From contig DASZEN010000011.1 in NCBI GenBank assembly GCA_035940775.1, positions 1 through 64,000 on the forward strand: a stretch of DNA of 64,000 nt, written 5' to 3'. The stretch is from DASQYE01 sp035940775 (lineage in GTDB: Bacteria; Acidobacteriota; Blastocatellia; Pyrinomonadales; Pyrinomonadaceae). Positions 33,590 through 42,067 of the stretch are shown here, one piece after another; position 1 is the stretch's first letter, and every line of letters begins with the position of its first letter. Below the pieces are notes generated by a model that saw only the letters and a program-made list of their open reading frames with translations, did no database searches and had not been told where the DNA came from. A program made the translations under genes and the position numbers.

Positions 33590-35551
33590 TTACCTATAAG
33601 GTACTTTGGATTGCTTGACTCGCGTAATGTGTAGAGTTGGATTACGTGCGAGACGATATTTTATATTGAGTTCTACAATTGTTTTTTCAGGAATGGTTGG
33701 TCCTATGATTATTTCTGAACCTTTATTTATGAAAAGAAAAATAGGCGATTCCACAAAAATCCGTGCAGGATTTCTTTCATCTAACAAGAGTAGCTCAAAC
33801 GAAATATCATAGTCTACTAATAATCTTGCTTCCTGTTCAGATTCATATTGCCGATCTTTATATAAGAAGCGAATTCGACCAATTATTTCCCGGACGATGC
33901 GGTCAACGAACCTCTTCTCTCCTATTTGTTCCCTCTTATCCAATATTCCTTTCACTATTGGATTAAGTTTAGTCAAGACATTTTTGACTTGTTCATTTTT
34001 ATAATGGATAGCATATAACGTCATTGGCACATATATATCTTCTATAGACGAGACTTCCACTACCTCGCCTCCGTGCTCTTCCCGCGGAGGGTTTCGACCA
34101 AATTCCTCTAGCGGAGTTGCTATACAAACCCCTTTGCCATCCCTTCCGTATGCTCGCCATAAGTCAAGCTCGTCTCCTCTCAGGGTAAATGATCCAATGT
34201 AAACAGAGGATTCTAGTTTCTCCTCGACAAAGAATCTCCGCAAATCCTTAGTCTCATCAATCTCTTCGTCCAACAATCTTCTTCCTTCAAGCGGATCATT
34301 CATATAAGCAAGGTTATAGAGGCGTAATCGATTTGTTTCTTTACCTGCTGATAGGCGCTCTGGCAGCATAGATGCCAATGCTGTGAAATCAGTGAAATGA
34401 TACGCAGCTTTAATCTTCTTACTCTCCCTGACAATATGTTGTTGTCTTTCCTCCTCAACTATATCAAAGAGACTGTGGAACTGATCACTAAGCCCTTTCA
34501 ACTTTCGTCTAAGCTCAGCTCTCTTAGACGTTGAATAACCACCGACAAGAAGAATGTCCGCAATTCCAGATAATATAAAAGCTTTAGGGTGACCTGCCTT
34601 CAGGGCCTCTTTTATCCAGTAATTAAACTTCTCAAAATTGTATCTTGTCCCAATTTCTTGCCAATAAGCTAATGCGAGCTGATACATGGCTGCGGGTAGA
34701 CGGGTATTCGCAGCCCTTTTTATCGAACTAAAAAACAGTTTGTCACTAGCTACAGTTCCTTCACCATTCTTGTACGCAACAGCGAGGTGAAACATCGCGT
34801 CTTTCTGCATTTTATCAGCGGCGGCTTTTAAGGTATCAAAGAACTTACTATCATCTGGCGTGACGCCAGTTCCGCTCTTATAAGCGAAGGCCAGATGAAA
34901 CATTGCATCTTTGGCAACTTGAAGGTCTTCATCAGTCGCGAGCTTGTCAGCAGTTTTTTTTATCCACCTAAAGAAGGCTCTGGATGAACGATGTGTCCCG
35001 ATGCCTTCTTTATAAGCGAATGCCAACTCGTACATCCCATCTGGATCATCCATATCAGCCAATTTTTTTATGAGCCTGAAGAACTCTTCAGCGTCCTTTT
35101 CGGGAACGCTCTGACCTGTCTTGTAAGCAATGGCTAACTCATAGATCGCTTCCCTATCGCCGGAGTCAGCCTGCTCTCGAAGTAAGGCGATATACTTGGT
35201 AAGGTCTATCTCCGTGCCAATTCCTTCTTTATATGCAACGGCTAATTCACGCTTGGCTTCTTTGTGCCCAGCTTCAGCAGCATCCTTGATCTGGTTGAAA
35301 AATTCCTTAGAGTCCACTTTTATACCGATACCATCTTTGTATGCCATAGCAAACTGATATATAGCATCGGTTAGTTCTTGTTTAGCTTGTTTGTGTCCCG
35401 CATCAGCGGCGTCCTTAATCAATGTGAAAAATTCTCTTGGATCAGCTTTTATACCGATGCCATCCTTATATACTAAGGCAAGTTGATACATAGCATCTGA
35501 ATCACCTTTGTCTGCCTTTTCGCGTAATGCTCTAATTGCATTTGGGTCCAT
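33590..35551 (-). CDS. Sel1-repeat protein with C-terminal DUF2971 domain
   Basis: The 653-residue protein starts with about nine Sel1/TPR-like repeats (residues 1-320), each containing the AMYxLAxAYKxGxG pattern, for example DAMYQLALVYKDGIGIKADP. Residues about 390-640 match DUF2971: AAYHFTDFTALASML, YMNDPLEGRRLLDEE, YIGSFTLRGDELDLWRAYG and KGVCIATPLEEF. DUF2971 proteins are of unknown function and are common in mobile and defence islands. The Sel1 array probably binds a partner. The gene is cargo, oriented opposite to the RiPP cluster and to the glycosyltransferase gene. Confidence 0.83.
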   Translation of the reverse strand: MDPNAIRALREKADKGDSDAMYQLALVYKDGIGIKADPREFFTLIKDAADAGHKQAKQELTDAIYQFAMAYKDGIGIKVDSKEFFNQIKDAAEAGHKEAKRELAVAYKEGIGTEIDLTKYIALLREQADSGDREAIYELAIAYKTGQSVPEKDAEEFFRLIKKLADMDDPDGMYELAFAYKEGIGTHRSSRAFFRWIKKTADKLATDEDLQVAKDAMFHLAFAYKSGTGVTPDDSKFFDTLKAAADKMQKDAMFHLAVAYKNGEGTVASDKLFFSSIKRAANTRLPAAMYQLALAYWQEIGTRYNFEKFNYWIKEALKAGHPKAFILSGIADILLVGGYSTSKRAELRRKLKGLSDQFHSLFDIVEEERQQHIVRESKKIKAAYHFTDFTALASMLPERLSAGKETNRLRLYNLAYMNDPLEGRRLLDEEIDETKDLRRFFVEEKLESSVYIGSFTLRGDELDLWRAYGRDGKGVCIATPLEEFGRNPPREEHGGEVVEVSSIEDIYVPMTLYAIHYKNEQVKNVLTKLNPIVKGILDKREQIGEKRFVDRIVREIIGRIRFLYKDRQYESEQEARLLVDYDISFELLLLDERNPARIFVESPIFLFINKGSEIIIGPTIPEKTIVELNIKYRLARNPTLHITRVKQSKVPYR

Positions 35552-35670
35552 TGCTTCTCCACATAAGCTAAAGAAGTATCATGAAATTCGAGAAGAAATA
35601 CTCAAGGCGCTTGTCTTTGTTTCGACTTCTGGTTCTTTACAAACTTAATCCGTATTATAACTAACGTAAC

Positions 35671-35676
35671 TATAAT
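35671..35676 (+). promoter_or_regulatory. -10 element for the glycosyltransferase gene
   Basis: TATAAT lies 18 bases before the ATG at 35695 in an AT-rich divergent gap; a matching -35 is not evident. Confidence 0.35.
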
Positions 35677-35694
35677 AGAATTTGGTAGAGAAAT

Positions 35695-36804
35695 ATGTCA
35701 CACAAGACTGAACAATTACAAAGAGACATCCACATAGCAATTGTACTACCGTTCCTTAATGAGCAAGGATCGCTAGCAAACACATGTCGTTCACTTGGCT
35801 TTGGCATTGGGAGTAATTCTACACCGCCAAGCGCGACACTTTTTTTGGTTGATAACGGCTCAACTGATGACTCTATTACTATCGCAGAGAAAGTTAAAAC
35901 TTTCTCACGGGAGGGCAGCGTTCTCATCGGGCATGAATTGGAGCGTGGATACGTGCCGCCACGTCATTGCGGTAATATGATGGCTCAGACTTTTGCACGG
36001 TCTATGAGCATAAGCAGTCAAGATGTGCTCATCCTACAGGTGGACGCTGATACCTACTACCACGAGGGGTACATCACAGCCATGCGGTCCACAGCGCAGG
36101 CAAGTGGACAAAACGTGTTGATTGAAGCCTGCACTTCCTACCCGCCGGATTTTGAAGCAGCCTATCCCCAATACATAGAACTTTGCAAGAATGTAGATCA
36201 AATAGCCGATGCACTAATAGATATTGTAGGTAGCGATGTTATCGTAGATGACAAAGTTTCTGGCTATCAACTCAACGATTACTTCGTTTGGGGAGGTCAT
36301 CAACGTGAGTACACCGCAAGAGGCGATGAAATTCACTCCGAAACAGCCCGCCTTTACATGAGAGCTAAAGCGAAAGGCACTCAAAGGTTCCGCGTAGATT
36401 CGGCTATAGCGTATCCTTCGTTACGTAAGGTGATTCAAGAACCGGCACTCCAGTTTGCTAGCGCTGGCTTTCCAAGAGAGCTAAGTTGGAACGAGAAATG
36501 GCGTCAGGATTATAGCGGGCCAACAACAATTGAGGAGTTTTGCTCCCAAATCTCTCATCCTGAAGTTCAAAGAGCTATACAAGTACGTAAACAGCATTTA
36601 ATTGCTATCTTCGGAGTGCTGCCTCTTCATGTGGATTACACTCTTAAAGAATATATAAACCCTGAAGGTGCCAAACTCGCCAAACATGTCTTACCTTTGC
36701 TGCCAAAGCGTTCTACTGATGACCTTCTTTATCATCCCGGTATATTTATCTCGGATGTGTTCGAGTTGATTGATAATCAAGGCACAGAATTATTCTTAGC
36801 ATGA
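35695..36804 (+). CDS. Family 2-like glycosyltransferase
   Basis: The 369-residue protein has the GT-A fold signature: IAIVLPFLNEQGSLANTC, the nucleotide-sugar site FLVDNGSTDDSITIAEK and the DxD-type motif LQVDADTYYHEG. No transmembrane helix is seen, so it acts in the cytoplasm. The acceptor is unknown. The last four bases overlap the next gene (ATGA), so both are cotranscribed. Together with the unknown partner it may form a small modification or defence pair rather than a polysaccharide cluster, because no other sugar genes are present. Confidence 0.78.
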   Translation: MSHKTEQLQRDIHIAIVLPFLNEQGSLANTCRSLGFGIGSNSTPPSATLFLVDNGSTDDSITIAEKVKTFSREGSVLIGHELERGYVPPRHCGNMMAQTFARSMSISSQDVLILQVDADTYYHEGYITAMRSTAQASGQNVLIEACTSYPPDFEAAYPQYIELCKNVDQIADALIDIVGSDVIVDDKVSGYQLNDYFVWGGHQREYTARGDEIHSETARLYMRAKAKGTQRFRVDSAIAYPSLRKVIQEPALQFASAGFPRELSWNEKWRQDYSGPTTIEEFCSQISHPEVQRAIQVRKQHLIAIFGVLPLHVDYTLKEYINPEGAKLAKHVLPLLPKRSTDDLLYHPGIFISDVFELIDNQGTELFLA

Positions 36805-37901
36805 TGACTAATACTATCTTTACTTTGGATGCCAGAGACAACGTTTTTCTTGAAGTCATGCGGGCTTACTTTTTCCTCAGCCCCGAACATATATTCAGAG
36901 AGATAAATGGCTTATTTATTCAATTAGTCGAATTACTTGCAACTAAGAAGGTCGAATATAAAGCATTAAAAAATGCTTTGATCCCGTGCCCAGATAGAAA
37001 TGAGGCGGTTTTTGTTTTTGATTCAAAGGCTACTGAATCTTCATGGTATGGACATGAAGTATTTACTCATCTTATACCCGCACTTGACCGTCGTGGAACG
37101 CATAGTGTTCTAAGTGGAGACTATATCGGGGATAACAGGCGGCAAGAAAAGCTGTACCAAGAATTCAAGAAGAGAGTTGAACCTCAAAGAAGCTACGAGT
37201 ATATACATAGCAGCCAATTCTTTATGGTTTATATCAATAATCTTTCGAATCAGATGGTGCATAACATCAGGAATCATCTCTCTGATTATGAGCCGTACAT
37301 TGGTTTCATCAATCTGAATATTTCCTCTTATATCAAAACGTATCTCTCTACTATCTTGCTTAAGAGTTTTGTTAAGCATCAGCAAATCATCTTAATGGGT
37401 CATGAGGATGATCGAGATAATTCTGAGGACATTAACATCCTTGGCTACCCATTTGAGGAAAATGACTATATCTGTAGGAGTCTGCAATCAACGCTATTTG
37501 ACTTATTCCTTTCCTATAAAATTGAGCGGAGCGTTTTCCCAGGTTTCGAGTCCGACACCCTATTTTCAATTAACGCAGTAAGTGCCTCGGTGATTCCGAT
37601 TCGCGATTGTGATATCCAGATCGAAGATAAGAAATTTCAATATTTAGTTGAAAACAAGACGGGAAAGTTAAAGAAGGCTGGTCTTCTTTCTGTACGCAGA
37701 GAAGACCTAGAAAAACTGATCAGGGAGCGGATAGAAAGCAATTACATATACAATTTAAGCTATCTCAAAGAACACGACACTATCAAATTCAACACAGTCA
37801 TCGAAGTCTTTACATCGGATGTGCAGGAAATTGTGAAGCTTACAGTGGCATTGGATTACAAGCCACTTGAAAAGCGGCTTAGAGTAATTACAATGTTCTA
37901 A
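36801..37901 (+). CDS. Unknown 366-residue protein coupled to glycosyltransferase
   Basis: I do not recognise this protein. It is soluble, with mixed helix and strand and no signal peptide or membrane segment. Segments that may be conserved are FVFDSKATESSWYGHEVFTHL, which suggests a modifying-enzyme or HEPN-like helix, and YEYIHSSQFFMVYINNLS. Its ATG overlaps the glycosyltransferase stop, so the two should act together. Composition is AT-rich like the rest of the transposon. Confidence 0.7.
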   Translation: MMTNTIFTLDARDNVFLEVMRAYFFLSPEHIFREINGLFIQLVELLATKKVEYKALKNALIPCPDRNEAVFVFDSKATESSWYGHEVFTHLIPALDRRGTHSVLSGDYIGDNRRQEKLYQEFKKRVEPQRSYEYIHSSQFFMVYINNLSNQMVHNIRNHLSDYEPYIGFINLNISSYIKTYLSTILLKSFVKHQQIILMGHEDDRDNSEDINILGYPFEENDYICRSLQSTLFDLFLSYKIERSVFPGFESDTLFSINAVSASVIPIRDCDIQIEDKKFQYLVENKTGKLKKAGLLSVRREDLEKLIRERIESNYIYNLSYLKEHDTIKFNTVIEVFTSDVQEIVKLTVALDYKPLEKRLRVITMF

Positions 37902-38086
37902 GTACTACGCACATCTCTTCCGGCCAAAACTACCTGAAGCCGAATAATGCTGAACTGAAAATACATTCGCATGTGGGAGTATATCTGTTACCAATTTCTC
38001 TGTCGCTACCTGCTAAAACGGGCGCAACCATACTTGGTAGCGCTGCATGATCAGCGTTACCCCTCTCAATTATCCGTGCCGGGTTT

Positions 38087-38335
38087 TCAGTGCTCTGTGT
38101 CCTTGATGCTACGCGGGTCGTTGCCTGGAGCAATGGTGTCTTTGCTCCGAATCTTCCCGTCACGCCCTTTGATAATCAACTCACCGCCGCCCGCGTTTTG
38201 AATCTGCTCTTTCGCCTGTGCAGCCGCGTCGCCCTGTTTAGAGTGAATGCCTGACGCGCGCTCACCCTGAACCCGCTTGTTGACCCAAGATCCGTCGTCG
38301 CGCTGATAAACGATACGGTCGTTCTTCTTAGCCAT
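38087..38335 (-). CDS. DUF2188 small protein
   Basis: This 82-residue protein matches DUF2188: a strand pair VYQRDDGSWVNKRVQGERA, helix GDAAAQAKEQIQNAGGGEL and the closing IIKGRDGKIRSKDTI. The family is small, soluble and of unknown function. AAGGAGG precedes the ATG. It is the last of four tightly spaced genes on the minus strand. Confidence 0.8.
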   Translation of the reverse strand: MAKKNDRIVYQRDDGSWVNKRVQGERASGIHSKQGDAAAQAKEQIQNAGGGELIIKGRDGKIRSKDTIAPGNDPRSIKDTEH

Positions 38336-38345
38336 GCTGACCTCC

Positions 38346-38534
38346 TTAGCGCCTTGCTAGCGTGTTCGACACTGGCTGTTGTGTTGGCGCGTTGACCAAG
38401 CCCAAGAATAAGAGCGAGAGCAACAAGCCACCCATGTCGCGCTCTGTCACTCGCCGGTCGTTCACTAGCTTCATGCCGACGTTCGCCCCTTGCTGCACTG
38501 CAACGGCGTGCGCTATTGCCTTTAGTAGTTCCAT
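38346..38534 (-). CDS. Small hydrophobic protein
   Basis: A 62-residue protein with one likely membrane helix at about residues 34-50 (MGGLLLSLLFLGLVNAP) and a weakly charged N-terminus. AAAGGAG precedes the ATG. It lies 10 bases upstream of the DUF2188 gene. No family is recognised. Confidence 0.6.
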   Translation of the reverse strand: MELLKAIAHAVAVQQGANVGMKLVNDRRVTERDMGGLLLSLLFLGLVNAPTQQPVSNTLARR

Positions 38535-38555
38535 CGTTCTAAATCTCCTTTACTC

Positions 38556-38774
38556 CTAATCTGATTGTGAGTTTCCCTGCGAATCGCCCTGCGAACCGGC
38601 CCCCCCTTGCGACTCCCCTGAGCCTGACGACATAGGTTGCGAGTCTGACGAGCTAGGCTGCGTTGTTTCCTTCGGCTGTGGATTCTTTGCAGGCCACAGC
38701 GTCATGCTCTTATTCGACTCATCGTTGCTAGGTGTCGGGCGCGTGTAAGAATCCCAGAAGTTTTTGTCTGCCAT
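38556..38774 (-). CDS. Small Ser/Gln/Gly-rich protein
   Basis: A 72-residue hydrophilic protein: MADKNFWDSYTRPTPSNDES at the start and a low-complexity tail of Ser, Gly, Gln and Asp (GESQGGAGSQGDSQGNSQSD), probably disordered. GAGGTG fits the ATG at 38774 better than the GTG at 38783. It overlaps the preceding gene region by none and begins 6 bases after the stop of the membrane-protein gene. Confidence 0.6.
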   Translation of the reverse strand: MADKNFWDSYTRPTPSNDESNKSMTLWPAKNPQPKETTQPSSSDSQPMSSGSGESQGGAGSQGDSQGNSQSD

Positions 38775-38779
38775 CCTTG

Positions 38780-39175
38780 TCACCTCAGAAAGTTCTTCAC
38801 ACTAAAGAGCAGCAACGTCACCACGCCGAGCGTGAAGGCTATAAGAGAAGTCCAGTTAGCACGCCGCGCCCCTTTGTCCCAACGCTGCGCTGTGCGCTCT
38901 TCACAACTAATGCGCGCGTCAGTAGCGTACATGAATAGAATGAACGAAACTAAAATGGCGACGAGCGCGAAGCCGAAGCCGACCCACGCGAAAGCGAGTA
39001 GCGCACGCCACTGTGCGGGTTTCGTCACCAGTTGTTGAACGAACGTGAGCGATAAGCCGAGAGCGCCTGCGGAGAGCGTTATCATTGTCTGGTCAAAGCT
39101 TCGCGCTGCTTCGCGCTTCGCCTCAATCAATAGGCTTCGCTCTTCGTCGTCAATTTGTTCGATTTCAGCAACCAT
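38780..39175 (-). CDS. Two-helix membrane protein
   Basis: The 131-residue protein has a charged helix (about 1-30) followed by hydrophobic segments at about 33-50, 60-85 and 112-127, giving two or three membrane helices. No family is recognised. It is the first gene of the four-gene minus-strand set that ends with DUF2188; spacing between the genes is short, so one transcript is likely. Confidence 0.7.
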   Translation of the reverse strand: MVAEIEQIDDEERSLLIEAKREAARSFDQTMITLSAGALGLSLTFVQQLVTKPAQWRALLAFAWVGFGFALVAILVSFILFMYATDARISCEERTAQRWDKGARRANWTSLIAFTLGVVTLLLFSVKNFLR

Positions 39176-39330
39176 TTCTCATTTAGTTTAACACTTGCGA
39201 CGACATTTCAACTATGAAATTTATGCTAAAATGTTACTGGGGTGACATGATTCAGACGAGCTATTTGGTGGCAGCTTTATAGACTCATTGTTTGTCGCTT
39301 CCTGAAGAGGCTGCTTTATTACAAGAATTT

Positions 39331-39409
39331 TCGCGCTGCGCCGACCTAGAAGTTAACGCAGCGCGACGGTTAAGTTCCTTCCCACAGCTTTCCGCGCTGT
39401 GATAAGGAA
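39331..39409. repeat. Two strong adjacent hairpins
   Basis: TCGCGCTGCG (39331-39340) pairs perfectly with CGCAGCGCGA (39357-39366). A second hairpin stacks TTCCTT and CACAGC against GCTGTG and AAGGAA (39375-39409). They fill part of the 250-base gap between two minus-strand genes and may be a terminator of the gene at 39429 or a structured RNA. The rest of 39176-39428 shows no gene. Confidence 0.6.
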
Positions 39410-39428
39410 TAAGCCACTGTCCACTTAA

Positions 39429-39608
39429 CTACCTCGAAACCTTACCAGCCTCGATGTCTTTGCACCTCTGGCACTTGGTGCGGTTCCCGTAATCGTACCC
39501 CGACCTGCGTTTGTCCCGCTCGATGTTGTTCCCGACGCTGCATTCCGAGCAAACGTGGTAAACATCAGAATCGGTTGACCAGTAGGGTGTTACTTTCGTA
39601 CATGCCAT
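39429..39608 (-). CDS. Small zinc-ribbon-like protein
   Basis: A 59-residue protein with CSEC (residues about 20-23) and CQRC (about 46-49), spaced as a two-CxxC zinc ribbon, and basic residues between (ERDKRRSGYDYGNRTK). AAAGGAAAG fits the ATG at 39608; a longer in-frame start at 39656 has no ribosome site. Role unknown; small zinc ribbons often bind nucleic acid or partner proteins. Confidence 0.65.
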   Translation of the reverse strand: MACTKVTPYWSTDSDVYHVCSECSVGNNIERDKRRSGYDYGNRTKCQRCKDIEAGKVSR

Positions 39609-39651
39609 TTCTTTCCTTTGCCTCCAAGCAAAGCTTATGTAGAATAGCGAG

Positions 39652-39717
39652 GCCATAGTTCCAGCTATGGCATCCTACAAAGCAGGTTAGCAGCCTTAGA
39701 ACACGCATGTGCTCTAA
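39652..39717. repeat. Two small palindromes in divergent gap
   Basis: GCCATAG and CTATGGC pair perfectly (39652-39671). A second dyad TTAGA...TCTAA with inner CAC/GTG spans 39696-39717. They lie between the zinc-ribbon gene and the palindromic promoter of the ImmA/IrrE locus. Confidence 0.6.
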
Positions 39718-39726
39718 CGTAGGTGC

Positions 39727-39776
39727 AAAGCCCGTCAAAATTTATTTGACGGGCTTTGTCAAAACGTGCTTATAAT
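39727..39776 (+). promoter_or_regulatory. Nested-palindrome promoter, leaderless start
   Basis: AAAGCCCGTCAAA and its exact complement flank 5 bases (39727-39757). The right arm is shared with a second dyad TTTGAC...GTCAAA (39745-39763). TTGACG (39746-39751) and a perfect TATAAT (39771-39776) give a 19-base spacer, and the ATG follows only 6 bases after the -10, so the transcript is probably leaderless. Three GTCAAA half-sites around the -35 suggest autoregulation by the XRE protein downstream. Confidence 0.6.
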
Positions 39777-39782
39777 ATAAGC

Positions 39783-40421
39783 ATGAATACGACAAACAGT
39801 CAAGCTGCACAATTCGTCATCAGCGCTCTAGGTGAACTTCCTGCTGCTCTTCATAAAATAATGGATGAGGCAGTGACGGAATCACGCACCTTCTTCGAGG
39901 AGAGGGGTGAGAAAATAAATACATCCTTATTCCCCAATTTAGTAAGGTACTTCGCCAAGCAGCTACTTGAAAATGCTTATTATAAGGCTATCGGCTATCA
40001 GGCCGTTGAGTTATGCAATAACGGACTGTTCATAATCTATGAGCACAATGGTTGCGTCTATAAGATCAGAATTCTAAAAGCGGATGAGGATGGCGCACTT
40101 CCGGTGCACAACCTTTCCGAAGTAAAGAAGGACTTCTTTACTCAAGCCAACCCGGTACTCCCCGGCATGGAGAATTTAGAGCCGTTCGCTCTAACCTCAC
40201 TGCTTAAGCTCGTCATCATATGGGACGTTGACCACAACTACATTCTCACCTCCTTCCAGCTAGTTTGCCCCAACGGAGAGCGCGGCCAAGTACATTTTGC
40301 GGGTGATATCGAACACTCTGCCACAGCAATCACAATGCAAGGTACGTTCGATGAGGTGGCAGACGACCTTGACGATATCCAGATCACGCCGTTAAAGAAA
40401 ACTGGAAGTAAGCCTGAATGA
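39783..40421 (+). CDS. Unknown protein paired with XRE-ImmA/IrrE gene
   Basis: The 212-residue protein is acidic and soluble, with a helical N-terminus (residues 1-60, ending in VRYFAKQLLENAYYKAIGYQ) and a beta-rich middle (GLFIIYEHNGCVYKIRIL, LLKLVIIWDVDHNYILTSFQ). I recognise no family. A nearly leaderless promoter supports the ATG at 39783. Its stop overlaps the next start (ATGA), so it is expressed with the XRE-ImmA/IrrE protein and may be its partner, as in toxin-antitoxin or protease-controlled repressor pairs. Confidence 0.75.
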   Translation: MNTTNSQAAQFVISALGELPAALHKIMDEAVTESRTFFEERGEKINTSLFPNLVRYFAKQLLENAYYKAIGYQAVELCNNGLFIIYEHNGCVYKIRILKADEDGALPVHNLSEVKKDFFTQANPVLPGMENLEPFALTSLLKLVIIWDVDHNYILTSFQLVCPNGERGQVHFAGDIEHSATAITMQGTFDEVADDLDDIQITPLKKTGSKPE

Positions 40422-41545
40422 GTGTAAATGGTGATCGTGTTAGACAGGCGCGCGAGATCAAGGGACTTACACAGGCTGAACTCGCCGAGCGCGTAGGCGT
40501 TAGTCAGCCAACCATTGCCTACATCGAGCGAACATTAAGCCAACAACTTTTCGAGCCATCAAGGGAAATAATCGAAGCCGTTGCTCTGCAAACAGGGTTC
40601 CCCCTACAGTTTTTTTATCAAGAAGATTCTGGACCAGAATTTCCGCTCGGCTCATTGCTATATCGTAAACGGAGCGCGCTTGCGAGTCAGGACAAGCTTC
40701 GTTTTCGCCAAGTGGCAAGATTAATTTATGAAATCGCTGAGAAGATGGCTAAGCATGTAAATACCATTCCTCTTAGAATCCCTAAAATCGTAAACGAAGA
40801 TCCCGTTACCGCAGCGCGCCTAGCAAGAGCAGAGTTAGGGCTGTCGCCCGATACTCCCGTCCGCAATCTGCTTAATCAGATAGAGAAGAATGGGGTTTTT
40901 GTTTTCGCCCTACCCTATTCGATAGACGAACACGATGCATTCTCAGTCTGGGCCGACACTGAACCCCGCCATCCTGTAATAATAATTAGCAGTGGAAAGC
41001 CCGGTGATCGTCAGAGATTCACTGTAGCACATGAATTTGGACATATAGTGATGCATCACACATTCCCCGCGGGGTTAAAGAAAATAGAGGATGAGGCAAA
41101 TCAATTCGCGGCAGAGTTTCTAATGCCAGAAGAAGCTATGAGGCGTGAGATTATTCCACCTATAACTTTAACAACACTTGCTGAATTGAAGCCTAAATGG
41201 GGTGTATCTATTCGGGCGCTAATAAAACGTGCAAGTGACCTTGAGATAATTACTGAAAGGCAAGCAAGGTATTTACATCAGCAGATAGTCGCCCTCAACT
41301 GGCACAAGAAGGAACCGGCTAATCTATACATTTCGGCTGAGAAGCCACGGGCCTTTAAGAAAATAGCTGAGGTATTACATGGAGTACCGATGAACTACGT
41401 TAAGGTGGCTGGTTACGCGAATGCCCCTGTGAAATTGATTAAAGAGATAATGGATGTTCATGCCGACAAGCCTGATATGCCTAAATCAACTAAGAAAGCA
41501 GATACACCTAATGATAAAGTAATTCCCATTCGCGGCAGGCGCTAG
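40418..41545 (+). CDS. XRE regulator fused to ImmA/IrrE metallopeptidase
   Basis: Residues about 6-62 are a Cro/C1 helix-turn-helix (RQAREIKGLTQAELAERVG, SQPTIAYIERTLSQQ). Residues about 170-270 are an ImmA/IrrE (COG2856) zinc peptidase with the motif FTVAHEFGHIVMHH and the following Glu-rich helix KIEDEANQFAAEFLMPEEAM. Proteins of this build cleave or inactivate a repressor in response to stress or mobile-element signals. The C-terminal 70 residues are Lys/Pro-rich. It is coupled to the unknown gene upstream and followed by a hairpin at 41549-41567. Confidence 0.88.
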   Translation: MSVNGDRVRQAREIKGLTQAELAERVGVSQPTIAYIERTLSQQLFEPSREIIEAVALQTGFPLQFFYQEDSGPEFPLGSLLYRKRSALASQDKLRFRQVARLIYEIAEKMAKHVNTIPLRIPKIVNEDPVTAARLARAELGLSPDTPVRNLLNQIEKNGVFVFALPYSIDEHDAFSVWADTEPRHPVIIISSGKPGDRQRFTVAHEFGHIVMHHTFPAGLKKIEDEANQFAAEFLMPEEAMRREIIPPITLTTLAELKPKWGVSIRALIKRASDLEIITERQARYLHQQIVALNWHKKEPANLYISAEKPRAFKKIAEVLHGVPMNYVKVAGYANAPVKLIKEIMDVHADKPDMPKSTKKADTPNDKVIPIRGRR

Positions 41546-41548
41546 AGG

Positions 41549-41567
41549 CCCTTAAAGAATTTGAGGG
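41549..41567 (+). terminator. Hairpin after ImmA/IrrE gene
   Basis: CCCTTAAA and TTTGAGGG form a stem with one G-T pair and a 3-base loop, four bases past the stop codon. There is no T-run, so it is a weak terminator call. Confidence 0.4.
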
Positions 41568-41672
41568 ATAGTAACAAAAGAGAGCATACGGGATGGCGCA
41601 CATCAATCCTGTCTAGATTAAAGAACACCTGACTGCCTGAAACGAAATAATTCTCTCGCGGGAGTAATTCAT

Positions 41673-41855
41673 ATGCCGAGAAGTGGAAGGACATCGAAAA
41701 AGGTCGCCAAGCTGGCAAGTAAACTGCTAAGGAGTAAGAAAAGCTCTAAAGCAGTCAAAAGCGTTGCAGCATCGGCTTTGGAACAAAGGCGTAGTTCGGG
41801 TGGGAAGAAGGCTACCAAGAAAAGCGGTAAGAAGAGAGGTGGAAAGAAGCGTTAA
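41673..41855 (+). CDS. Small Lys/Arg-rich protein
   Basis: A 60-residue, extremely basic protein (SKKVAKLASKLLRSKKSSKA at the N-terminus, GGKKATKKSGKKRGGKKR at the C-terminus), similar in make-up to histone-H1-like or plasmid-borne basic proteins. It probably binds nucleic acid. The ATG lies behind GCGGGAG at about 10 bases. Low complexity means an accidental frame cannot be ruled out, but the composition and ribosome site favour a gene. Confidence 0.55.
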   Translation: MPRSGRTSKKVAKLASKLLRSKKSSKAVKSVAASALEQRRSSGGKKATKKSGKKRGGKKR

Positions 41856-42067
41856 TCTTTCTGTCCCTTCCTCGACTTCTCGGCTACCTTGAGGTTAGTT
41901 ATCCGCAGAATAATTGACGCAGTTATCGTCATATCCCTGCACTCTTGCTGTTCCGTGTTTGGATGGTCAGGTTCGGAGAGGTGCGGAACAAACGCTTTGC
42001 ATTTGCCCTTGTCTCTTCGGACAATAAAATTCCTAATATATACACGAAAAGTGATGGATTTTCGCAC

